A stretch of DNA of 64,000 bases from CAZDDB01 sp963843285 (lineage in GTDB: Bacteria; Acidobacteriota; HRBIN11; JAKEFK01). The notes beneath the pieces are model-generated. The model searched no databases, was not told where the DNA came from, and saw nothing but the letters and a program-made list of their open reading frames with translations. Below, one piece after another: positions 17,678 through 25,044 of the stretch. Positions within the stretch are counted from its first letter, which is position 1; each line of letters starts with the position of its first letter. The position numbers and the translations under genes were made by a program. Location: positions 124,001-188,000 of the forward strand of contig CAWJJO010000002.1 of assembly GCA_963843285.1 (NCBI GenBank). Reading direction: 5' to 3'.

Positions 17678-18964
17678 ATGAGATTGATTTTTGTTGGCGT
17701 ACTCGTGTCTTTTCTGTGCAGTTACGCGACTGCCGCGGATCTGACTCCCCAGGAAAAAGCCATTGTGGCTGCAGCCCGCGGAGAAACGGATTCCGCGCTC
17801 GCGCTTCTTGAGCGTGTAGTGAATATCAACAGCGGTACTATGAATCACGAAGGCGTTCGGCAGGTAGGCAATATCTTTCGCAAAGAGTTCGATGCTATCG
17901 GATTTGAAACGCGCTGGATTCCGATGCAAGAGGTCAACCGGTCCGGACATCTGTTTGCGGAGCAAAAAGGGACGCAAGGGAAGCGATTGTTGTTGATCGG
18001 CCATCTCGACACAGTGTTTGAAAAGGAATCTCCGTTTCAGCCGTTTACACGAAAGGGAGACAGAGCCACAGGGCAGGGTGTGAACGACATGAAGGGTGGA
18101 GATGTCGTGGCACTGTACGCGCTGCGGGCTTTGCAAAAGGCCGGCGCGCTGAAAAACACAAACATTATTGTCGCTTTTATAGGGGACGAAGAAATGTCCG
18201 GAGATCCGCAGGAAATCAGCCGGCGCGATCTGATCGAAGCCGCAAAAAGAAGCGACATAGCGCTCGGTTTTGAATCTGCCGAAGGCTTGAATACGGGAAC
18301 GATCGCGCGCCGTGGTGTCAGTGGCTGGATGCTGAAGGTTACCGGGAAACAGGCGCATTCCTCCGGGATTTTCACCAATGATTCCGGCTTCGGCGCTGTT
18401 TTTGAAGCCTCTCGAATCCTGCACGCTTTCTATGATGAGCTGGGAGGGGAACAATACCTGACTTTCAACCCTGGTGTAATGGTTGGTGGAACGGAAGTCA
18501 CATACGATCCCGAACAAAATCGCGGCACGGCATTTGGCAAGACGAATGTAATCGCGCGAACCGCAGTGGTGGAAGGCGATTTGAGATTCATCTCCACGGA
18601 ACAACGAGAAAAGGCCCGGGAACGAATGCGAAAGATTGCAGCTACGGGAAATCTGGGTGGAACGGCCGCTGAGATTATGTTTACTGATGGATATCCTTCC
18701 ATGGCGCCCACTGAAGGAAATATGAAATTGCTCTCCCTCCTGGATCAAGTGAGCCGTGATCTCGGTTATCCGGCAGTCGTGCCTTTTGATCCGGGTGCTC
18801 GCGGGGCCGCGGACATATCGTGGGTCTCCGAAATAGTGGACTGCCTGGATGGACTCGGAACGATGGGGAATGGAGGTCATACACCTGAGGAAGATATGGA
18901 TCTGCCTTCATTGCACCTTCTGATCGAGCGCGCTGCGATTTTGATTTACCGGTTGACGAGGTAG
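17678..18964 (+). CDS. secreted M20 family metallopeptidase (glutamate carboxypeptidase-like)
   Basis: 428 residues from ATG 17678, which begins a good signal peptide (MRLIFVGVLVSFLCSYATAAD); the frame opens 30 nt earlier at 17648. Two-zinc site: GHLDTVF, GVNDMKGGD, GDEEMSG (catalytic Glu plus ligand), GFESAE and the C-terminal GNGGHTPEEDMD. A dimerisation domain with GKQAHSSG lies in the middle. The order matches CPG2-type carboxypeptidase G/M20A enzymes, which remove C-terminal Glu from folates or small peptides. Predicted periplasmic. The next gene on the minus strand is a peptide transporter, fitting peptide scavenging. Confidence 0.9.
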   Translation: MRLIFVGVLVSFLCSYATAADLTPQEKAIVAAARGETDSALALLERVVNINSGTMNHEGVRQVGNIFRKEFDAIGFETRWIPMQEVNRSGHLFAEQKGTQGKRLLLIGHLDTVFEKESPFQPFTRKGDRATGQGVNDMKGGDVVALYALRALQKAGALKNTNIIVAFIGDEEMSGDPQEISRRDLIEAAKRSDIALGFESAEGLNTGTIARRGVSGWMLKVTGKQAHSSGIFTNDSGFGAVFEASRILHAFYDELGGEQYLTFNPGVMVGGTEVTYDPEQNRGTAFGKTNVIARTAVVEGDLRFISTEQREKARERMRKIAATGNLGGTAAEIMFTDGYPSMAPTEGNMKLLSLLDQVSRDLGYPAVVPFDPGARGAADISWVSEIVDCLDGLGTMGNGGHTPEEDMDLPSLHLLIERAAILIYRLTR

Positions 18965-19037
18965 GGGCGACCCTTGTGGTCGCCCACCTGGAGAATGGCG
19001 ATTTCGTTGAGGGCGACCACAAGGGTCGCCCCTACCG
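18963..19037. repeat. REP-like inverted pair (GGGGCGACC family)
   Basis: TAGGGGCGACCCTTGTGGTC and its inverse copy GGGCGACCACAAGGGTCGCC about 30 nt on. Located exactly between convergent M20 peptidase and POT transporter genes; the right copy runs into the transporter 3' end. Confidence 0.8.
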
Positions 19038-20384
19038 CACGCCGCCCATTAATTTGCGAATCTTTGGAGTCAGTGTCGCAAGAATAGCCGCAGCAATCAA
19101 AAGCGCGAGCGCGATCCCGCCGTAGAGTCGCACAACTGTTCCTGAATTTTCTGCATCAAAGAAGCCGCCCAAAAAACCGGCAAGCTTGCTTCCAAACGAA
19201 GCAGCAAGAAACCAGATTCCCATCATGATTCCGAGAACTTTCGCGGGCGCCAGTTTTGTGACTGTGCTCAATCCTACCGGACTCAAACACATCTCACCGA
19301 GTACTTCGAGAAAGTACAAACCAACAAGCCAGAGCGGACTGATCTTGCCGGCGGCAGTCAGGGCGGAAGCTGGAATCATCAATAAATAACCTGCGCCGAT
19401 AAACAGAAGACCGAATGTAAACTTCGCCGGACTCGAAGGTTGTCGATCTCCAAGACGGATCCAGAGCAACGAAAAAAGCGGCGCCAGGCCGATTACAAAG
19501 AAGGCGGTCAATGATTGAAGCCAGCTTGAAGGGAAATTCCATCCAAAAATTTCAGTCCGCACGAGTTTCAACGCAAACAAATTGAGACTGGCCCCTTTTT
19601 GTTCGTACGCTGTCCAGAACAATGTAGCAAATAGAAACAGAACTCCAATCACAAGAATTCGCTTCCACTCTTCAGGAGCGAGCGGTTCTCTCGGAATCGA
19701 AGCCGCAGCATCTTTCTGCTTGACAGTGTGTCCTCCGGCGCGTTCCAGACGCCTTCGTTGCGCAAGATAGACAATTAAGCCGATCGTCATTCCCACTCCC
19801 GCAGCGCCAAATCCCCAGTGCCAGCTGGAAGCAGGATCGTATCCTTGGGACGCAAGAAAATTCTTAAATCCACTGCTTTGAGCAAAATACCCGCAAATCA
19901 AAGGAGCCAGCATCGCTCCAATATTGATTCCCATGTAGAAAAGTGAAAAACCACTGTCCCTGCGAGGATCATTTTTTTCGTACAGACTGCCGACCATCGT
20001 GCTGATGTTTGGTTTCAAAAGTCCGGTTCCTGCGGAGATCAGGACAAGTCCCGTGTAAAAGAAGGGGAGCGAAGCGAAAACCATCGAAAAATGTCCGCAC
20101 GCAATGATGATGCCGCCTAAAAGCACTGCCAGGCGCGGGCCAAGCCATCTGTCCGCGATGAACCCTCCCGGCAAGGTCGTGAGATATACGGACATGGTGT
20201 ACGTTCCGTAGATCGAGGTGGCATGTTTGGTATCGAAAGCGAGCCCGCCAAGTTGCGGAGCGGTAACCATGTAAAGCACCAGAATCGCGCGCATTCCGTA
20301 ATAACTGAAACGTTCCCACAACTCCGTGAAAAAGAGAGTGGTTAAACCGCCGGGATGCCCCGCAATTCCAGATTCATCCTTCAT
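19032..20384 (-). CDS. POT/PTR family proton-dependent oligopeptide transporter
   Basis: 450 residues from Met at 20384 (MKDESGIAGHPGGL); the frame opens at 20441. Signature FFTELWERFSYYGMRAILVLY is the ExxERFxYY motif of helix 1 that binds protons, and the second PTR motif FSLFYMGINIGAMLAPLI is at ~150. About 12-14 hydrophobic segments. The family imports di- and tripeptides with protons across the inner membrane. The neighbour M20 peptidase is convergent, and both fit use of external peptides. The C-terminus (LTPKIRKLMGGVR) overlaps the REP palindrome. Confidence 0.92.
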   Translation of the reverse strand: MKDESGIAGHPGGLTTLFFTELWERFSYYGMRAILVLYMVTAPQLGGLAFDTKHATSIYGTYTMSVYLTTLPGGFIADRWLGPRLAVLLGGIIIACGHFSMVFASLPFFYTGLVLISAGTGLLKPNISTMVGSLYEKNDPRRDSGFSLFYMGINIGAMLAPLICGYFAQSSGFKNFLASQGYDPASSWHWGFGAAGVGMTIGLIVYLAQRRRLERAGGHTVKQKDAAASIPREPLAPEEWKRILVIGVLFLFATLFWTAYEQKGASLNLFALKLVRTEIFGWNFPSSWLQSLTAFFVIGLAPLFSLLWIRLGDRQPSSPAKFTFGLLFIGAGYLLMIPASALTAAGKISPLWLVGLYFLEVLGEMCLSPVGLSTVTKLAPAKVLGIMMGIWFLAASFGSKLAGFLGGFFDAENSGTVVRLYGGIALALLIAAAILATLTPKIRKLMGGVR

Positions 20385-20489
20385 CAGCTTTCTCGTGATT
20401 CTGGGCTTCGCATGAGATATTTTTCGAAGACATTGTATCATTTTGCCGGGGAGTCATTAATTCAAAAAGACCGGCGTGGAGTCCAATAC

Positions 20490-20705
20490 ATGAAACCACG
20501 AAATCGTGTGCTGATGATCGCTGTGGATGCCGGCGAATTGTCCTTTATTCGCGCCTCGCTCCAGAATCTTCCCACCTTCCAACGCCTATTTCAGGAGGGG
20601 CTCCTTCCATTTCGGTCAAGCGCTGAGTATATTCCCGCTTCAGTCTGGCCCACTATGTATACAGGGAAATCGCCGGGCGAGCACTGGACTTTGTTTCCTG
20701 GAGAC
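20490..20705 (+). pseudogene. 5' remnant of an alkaline-phosphatase-superfamily phosphodiesterase
   Basis: From ATG 20490 the frame reads NRVLMIAVDAGELSFI, LPTFQRLFQEGLLPFRS and IPASVWPTMYTGKSPGEH. This is the first ~70 residues of type I phosphodiesterase/nucleotide pyrophosphatase proteins: the metal-binding Asp and the PxxWxxxxTGKxPGxHG segment, with the nucleophile at the T/S. After GEH the similarity stops and the frame runs on into the antisense strand of the asparaginase gene until 20867. Full proteins have 400-600 residues, so this is a truncated relic. Confidence 0.65.
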
Positions 20706-20733
20706 TCATGCATCGCTCCCTTCGCAGGTGATG

Positions 20734-21222
20734 TCAGGAAATTTCTTCGAAAACGCCGAGCTGGCGGTTTTTGCGGACGTTATCCCAGCGGAAATATTTT
20801 CCGTTCATGGCAATATAGACCCCAGGAGGAAGCGCTTGTGCGAAGGAAAGTGCGCTTCCCAGATTGAACAAACCGTCGGAGCTTCCAAACGCATAAGGAA
20901 TCATGGCGCCTGTAAGGACGATGGTCTTATCGTGGATCTGCGGACCGAGAATGGCTGCCGTTTCCACCATCGTATCTGTGCCATGAGTAATCACGATCTT
21001 GTCTTCGGCAGATTTCCTGCAGTTTTCCAGAATGATCTGGCGGTCTGCATCCGTCATATCCAGACTGTCAATCATCATGACCGTTCGTGTCTGGATTTCG
21101 AGACCGCAGCGCCCGAGTTTCAACATCTCGGGAAGGTGTGTATCCTGAAAGTAAAGGCGTCCGTTGATTTCATCGTACTCCTTGTCAAACGTTCCCCCCG
21201 TGATGAGAATCTTGATGCGCAT
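20734..21222 (-). CDS. short asparaginase-domain protein
   Basis: 162 residues containing only the N-terminal catalytic domain of L-asparaginase: ILITGGTFDKEYDE (first Thr nucleophile, TGGTF) and IVITHGTDTMVETA (second Thr-Asp, HGTDTM), then IVLTGAMIP. Classical enzymes have ~330 residues with a second domain. Stand-alone ~160-residue versions are known in many bacteria, so this is probably natural rather than broken. Starts after GAGAGGATC. Activity on asparagine is plausible but unproven for this short type. Its 3' end abuts the phosphodiesterase relic on the other strand. Confidence 0.8.
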   Translation of the reverse strand: MRIKILITGGTFDKEYDEINGRLYFQDTHLPEMLKLGRCGLEIQTRTVMMIDSLDMTDADRQIILENCRKSAEDKIVITHGTDTMVETAAILGPQIHDKTIVLTGAMIPYAFGSSDGLFNLGSALSFAQALPPGVYIAMNGKYFRWDNVRKNRQLGVFEEIS

Positions 21223-21249
21223 ACGATCCTCTCATTGTATCATCGCAGT

Positions 21250-21302
21250 TGGTAGTAGCGACTTCAGTCGCTGTTTCTTGTAGCGAATGAATTCGCTACT
21301 AC
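21250..21302. repeat. GTAGTAGCGACTTCAGTCGC-type palindromic repeat
   Basis: Two hairpin units, AGCGACTTCAGTCGCT and TAGCGAATGAATTCGCTA, bracketed by GTAGTAGC and GCTACTAC. Lies between the divergent asparaginase and CocE hydrolase genes. Confidence 0.75.
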
Positions 21303-21335
21303 AAACAGGGTGAATTGCTTTACAATCGTTTCAGA

Positions 21336-23069
21336 ATGATCAAGCTACGAATTACTATCTCTGTCTGTCTGATTCTATTTGTATGCAGTATTTTTGCAGG
21401 CGAGTCTTTTCACAACATTGTTCGCGAGGAAGCGCGAATTTCGTTGAGAGACGGAATCAAGCTTGGCGCCACTCTGTACAGACCGGCCGAAAACGGACGG
21501 TATCCTGCGCTGGTTTTCCGTACTCCGTATAGCAAAGAGGATTTCGATTCTTATGCCGAGTTTCCGCGGAGAGCTTCGCGCGAAGGGTACGTCGTTTTTC
21601 TTGTGGATGTCCGCGGCCGCTACTCAAGTGAAGGAGAATTTACAGCCTACGCAAATGAGAAAGCGGACGGTTTTGATGTGATCGAGTGGGTCGGGAAGCA
21701 CCCGTTCTGCAACGGCAAGGTGGGAACCTTCGGTAGATCCTATCCGGGCTATGTTCAATGGCTGGCCTTGTCGCAGGATCCACCCTCCCTGAAAGCAGCG
21801 TCTCCTGAAATGACACCGATCGGCAGTCATCACTTCTTCTATGTAGGTGGCGCGGCTTCCTATTCCTGGTTCGACTGGTTTATTCCCTACATTTTGCCCG
21901 ACAAGAAAAAGAGGGCAGGCGACATGAATGACAACATGGACCAGGCGACCTGGGATCGGGCGAAACGGGAGTGGTATCAATACAGACCCATCGCGGAAAA
22001 TCCACTGTTGAAAAAATATGCGCCCGAATACTACGAATGGTTGAGACATCCGGATGCTTCTTCCTGGTGGAGTTTTGCGGATACTGAAAACGATTTCTCC
22101 AAAATGAAAGCTCCTGTCTTTTTGGTTACGGGCTGGTACGATGCGGTGTACGGTGTGATCGGCGCAACTAAAGGGTTTCAAAAAATGAAAAGCGAAGGAG
22201 GCAGCGAAGTCGCAAGGCGCAATACACGTCTTGTCATCGGTCCGTGGAACCATACGCTGCCGGAACTTCGCAAAACTACATTTGGTGATATGGATTTTGG
22301 TCCTTCCGCTGGGTTCGACGGGGACGGCGAGCTGCTGCGATGGTTCGATCAGAACTTGAAAGACGTTCCCGGGCAAGCGCCTCCAGTTTTGATTTTCGTC
22401 ATGGGACAAAATCAATGGCGAGCAGAATCGGAATGGCCGCTCACCAGAGCAGTTAACACCTCATATTATCTTCAGGATCATGACTCGCTCACGAAAAATC
22501 CGGCGTCCGGTGATGCCGCTGACAGTTACGTGTTTCATCCATTCAATCCGCTGTGGGACATCCACTCCGACAATTCCGTTCCATACGATCAGCGCGATAT
22601 CGAAAATAGAAAGGACGTTCTGGTGTACACGTCCCAGCAGCTGGAATCAGATCTGGAGGTGACCGGTGAGGTCACCGCGGAATTGTATGTAACATCCACT
22701 GCCAGGGACACCGACTTTGCGATTACTCTTTGTGATGTCTACCCGGATGGAAAATCGATCAATCTGACAGGGCTGGATGCCGGTTATATGCGAATGCGTT
22801 ACAGAAACGGATTTACAAAACAAGAGTTGATGAACCTGGGTGAGATCTACAAAATTAGAGTTGGTGACGTCTACACGTCGAACGTGTTTCTGAAAGGCCA
22901 TCGCATCCGTTTGCAGATTACAAGCAGCAAAGCGCCGCACTACGATCCAAACCCGAATACCGGAACTGAAATTGCAACAGAAAAGCAGCTGGTTTCAGCA
23001 ACGCAAACGATCCTGCACGGCAAGAAATACCCGTCCAGATTGGTATTACCCGTAGTCAAAGGTCTGTAG
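21336..23069 (+). CDS. secreted CocE/NonD family hydrolase (X-Pro dipeptidyl-peptidase S15 type)
   Basis: 577 residues from ATG 21336 (MIKLRITISVCLILFVCSIFAGE, signal peptide); the frame opens at 21315. Alpha/beta hydrolase core with the nucleophile elbow GTFGRSYPGYVQW (Ser ~139), the acid/His region around VTGWYD and GPWNHT, and a C-terminal jelly-roll (LVYTSQQLESDLEVTGEVTAELYV), the CocE layout. Family members are alpha-amino-ester hydrolases, cocaine esterase or prolyl dipeptidases. Periplasmic peptide or ester cleavage is inferred; the exact substrate is unknown. Confidence 0.9.
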   Translation: MIKLRITISVCLILFVCSIFAGESFHNIVREEARISLRDGIKLGATLYRPAENGRYPALVFRTPYSKEDFDSYAEFPRRASREGYVVFLVDVRGRYSSEGEFTAYANEKADGFDVIEWVGKHPFCNGKVGTFGRSYPGYVQWLALSQDPPSLKAASPEMTPIGSHHFFYVGGAASYSWFDWFIPYILPDKKKRAGDMNDNMDQATWDRAKREWYQYRPIAENPLLKKYAPEYYEWLRHPDASSWWSFADTENDFSKMKAPVFLVTGWYDAVYGVIGATKGFQKMKSEGGSEVARRNTRLVIGPWNHTLPELRKTTFGDMDFGPSAGFDGDGELLRWFDQNLKDVPGQAPPVLIFVMGQNQWRAESEWPLTRAVNTSYYLQDHDSLTKNPASGDAADSYVFHPFNPLWDIHSDNSVPYDQRDIENRKDVLVYTSQQLESDLEVTGEVTAELYVTSTARDTDFAITLCDVYPDGKSINLTGLDAGYMRMRYRNGFTKQELMNLGEIYKIRVGDVYTSNVFLKGHRIRLQITSSKAPHYDPNPNTGTEIATEKQLVSATQTILHGKKYPSRLVLPVVKGL

Positions 23070-23072
23070 GTT

Positions 23073-23101
23073 CATGGCGGGCACGGAGGCCCGCCGACTC
23101 C
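23073..23101. repeat. REP-like palindrome
   Basis: GGCGGGCACGGAGGCCCGCC, at the convergent junction of the CocE hydrolase and ABC permease genes. Confidence 0.7.
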
Positions 23102-23117
23102 AAACCTCTGGGGGTAG

Positions 23118-23939
23118 TTATCCGTGAAAAATCTGATAGCAGCCCAGGATGATAAACGGAGCGAGAGCGGCGAGCACCCAGAGTTTCGCGGATGTGCGGA
23201 TCTTTTCTTCCTTTTCCCATCGGAAGAGCTGTGTAGCCACAAATGTCGCAATGGTGAGTGTAGCAATGAGTGCCAGAACCGAAGGCCAGTTTTGCAACAG
23301 CGTCTCGTTTCGTTCAAAGATTCCGCGAAATCCGGTGACCAGATGCGACGCCGGCAGAAAGTGAGAGGCGATCTGTCCCCACCTGGGTAATATTTCGATC
23401 GGGAATGTTGCGCCGCTCAAAAACAACATTGGCATGTACAACAACTGGATCAAGATGTTTCCTTCTTGCATGGAGTTGACAACGGAAGCAATGATCAATC
23501 CGATCGAGCGGAATGTGACTACGCCGAGCGAGATCAATCCGAAAAGGGAAAGCATATGTGCTGGAAATATCATGTCGTAACGAAAATGGGCGATCGAGAA
23601 GATCAGAATCGCCGAAGGCATGAAAGCAACCCACCCGGTCACCATGGAGGAGACGAGCAGTGGTGTGGGTGTGATGGGCGCAACTTTGAATCGACGAAGA
23701 ATGTTTTGCTCGCGTTCGTTCACCGCGCGCATGCCGGCGCCAAACAGCCCGTTTCCGAGAATCCCCAGCACGAAAACCATTCCGACAACATAGGAGATGG
23801 GTCGACCCCCGGCCCCGCCCAGCATTTGCGCAAAGATGAAGAAGAACATGAGCGGGAAAAGATAATTGAAAAAGATGACTGCCCTGTTCCGGAACGCGAG
23901 TTTCAAGTCAATGCGAATCAGGGAAAGATATGCTTTCAT
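23118..23939 (-). CDS. ABC-2 type transporter permease
   Basis: 273 residues from ATG 23939 (MKAYLSLIRIDLKLAFRNRAV). The ATG overlaps the TGA of the ATPase gene (ATGA); the longer frame to 24038 lies inside the ATPase gene. Six hydrophobic segments, with the ABC-2 motif region YMPMLFLSGATFPIEILPRWGQIASHFLPASHLV. Such permeases pair with a cytoplasmic ATPase to export drugs, lipids or polysaccharides. Coupled two-gene exporter; cargo unknown. Confidence 0.9.
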   Translation of the reverse strand: MKAYLSLIRIDLKLAFRNRAVIFFNYLFPLMFFFIFAQMLGGAGGRPISYVVGMVFVLGILGNGLFGAGMRAVNEREQNILRRFKVAPITPTPLLVSSMVTGWVAFMPSAILIFSIAHFRYDMIFPAHMLSLFGLISLGVVTFRSIGLIIASVVNSMQEGNILIQLLYMPMLFLSGATFPIEILPRWGQIASHFLPASHLVTGFRGIFERNETLLQNWPSVLALIATLTIATFVATQLFRWEKEEKIRTSAKLWVLAALAPFIILGCYQIFHG

Positions 23940-24865
23940 TCGCGCAGCTTCCTCCCCGTCAATTCGATAAAAACATCTTCCAGTGAAGGGCGCTTCAAGT
24001 GGACATCCTCGAGATCGATGTTTTGCTGATCGATCCATTTCACAATTTCCACAAGCGTACGGGCGGGATGTGTGGAAACCACGGTCAGCGATTTTCGATC
24101 CCCGCTGATCTGCGATTTCTCACTGTGGTTCCATTTCGGCAATTCCACATTTGGAATCGGCGCGTCACAGCGGATTTCAATGAGCGATTGTCCGAGCGTT
24201 TTCGCCTGGATTTCACGCGGTGTTCCGATTGCGATGATTTTCCCGCCGTCGATGATCGCAACACGATCGCATAATTTTTCAGCCTCCTCGATGTAGTGTG
24301 TTGTGAGAAGGATTGTGCGTTGTTGGCTGCGAAGGTTTTCAATTAGCGCATGGATTTCCAATCGAGCTTGAGGATCGAGACCGCTGGTCGGTTCGTCCAG
24401 AAAGAGCACCTGCGGGTCGTTGACCAGCGCAAGCGCCATGGCAAGCCTCTGTTTTTGTCCGCCTGAAAGCTGCGAATATGGAGAATCCTGTTTTTCACGC
24501 AACTGCAATCGATCGAGCAGTTCGTCCCTGTTGGAAGTTCGCGTATGAAAGCTGGCGAACAGCTCGAGAGCTTCTCGCACTTTGAGCTTGTCGGGCAGAT
24601 TCGTAAACTGCAAACAGACTCCGATTCTGTCCTTGATTTGTTTGCTTTGAAGACCGGGATCGAGACCCAGGACTGAAACGCGCCCGCCGGTCCGCGGACG
24701 CAGTCCCTCCAGGATTTCTACCGTCGTCGTCTTGCCGGCGCCGTTTGGCCCGAGCAGGCCGAACACCTCTCCCGCACGCACCTCGAAATCAATTCCTTTT
24801 ACTGCAGGAAAACTGCCGTAATTCTTGGTCAGTCCTTCTACCTGAACCGGTATGTCTGATTCCAT
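23936..24865 (-). CDS. ABC transporter ATP-binding protein (DrrA/CcmA type)
   Basis: 309 residues. Walker A GLLGPNGAGKTTTVEIL (~35-51), Q-loop, signature LSGGQKQRLAMAL, Walker B VLFLDEPTSGLDP and H-loop LLTTHYIEEAE are all intact. A ~90-residue C-terminal extension ends in PSLEDVFIELTGRKL, typical of multidrug or daunorubicin-type exporters. It energises the coupled ABC-2 permease gene. No antibiotic genes nearby to hint at the substrate. Confidence 0.93.
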   Translation of the reverse strand: MESDIPVQVEGLTKNYGSFPAVKGIDFEVRAGEVFGLLGPNGAGKTTTVEILEGLRPRTGGRVSVLGLDPGLQSKQIKDRIGVCLQFTNLPDKLKVREALELFASFHTRTSNRDELLDRLQLREKQDSPYSQLSGGQKQRLAMALALVNDPQVLFLDEPTSGLDPQARLEIHALIENLRSQQRTILLTTHYIEEAEKLCDRVAIIDGGKIIAIGTPREIQAKTLGQSLIEIRCDAPIPNVELPKWNHSEKSQISGDRKSLTVVSTHPARTLVEIVKWIDQQNIDLEDVHLKRPSLEDVFIELTGRKLRE

Positions 24866-24899
24866 GAAATGGGGATGATATCACAAAGAAGCTCAAACA

Positions 24900-25030
24900 C
24901 TTGGAGTTGCGGGCCTCCGTGCCATTTAAGCTTTGGAGTATGCGGGCCTTCCGTGCCCGCAACAAGTGGATGATTTCGAATTCGTGCGGTGCACGGAGGC
25001 CCCGCGGCTCCAAAATTAGCATGGTCGTGC
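24900..25030. repeat. REP-like palindrome cluster
   Basis: Four units of the GCGGGCCTCCGTGCCCGC family in mixed sense between 24905 and 25030, between the ABC ATPase and molybdopterin oxidoreductase genes. No ORF of note in this gap. Confidence 0.75.
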
Positions 25031-25044
25031 GGGGCACCCCGCGA

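Noticed and set aside
17633..18880. 415-residue frame antisense to the M20 peptidase
   Set aside because: No family features; the plus-strand frame has a complete catalytic pattern and signal peptide.
20355..20867. Full 170-residue plus frame over the phosphodiesterase relic
   Set aside because: Only about residues 46-115 resemble a known family; the rest is upstream noise and antisense asparaginase sequence.
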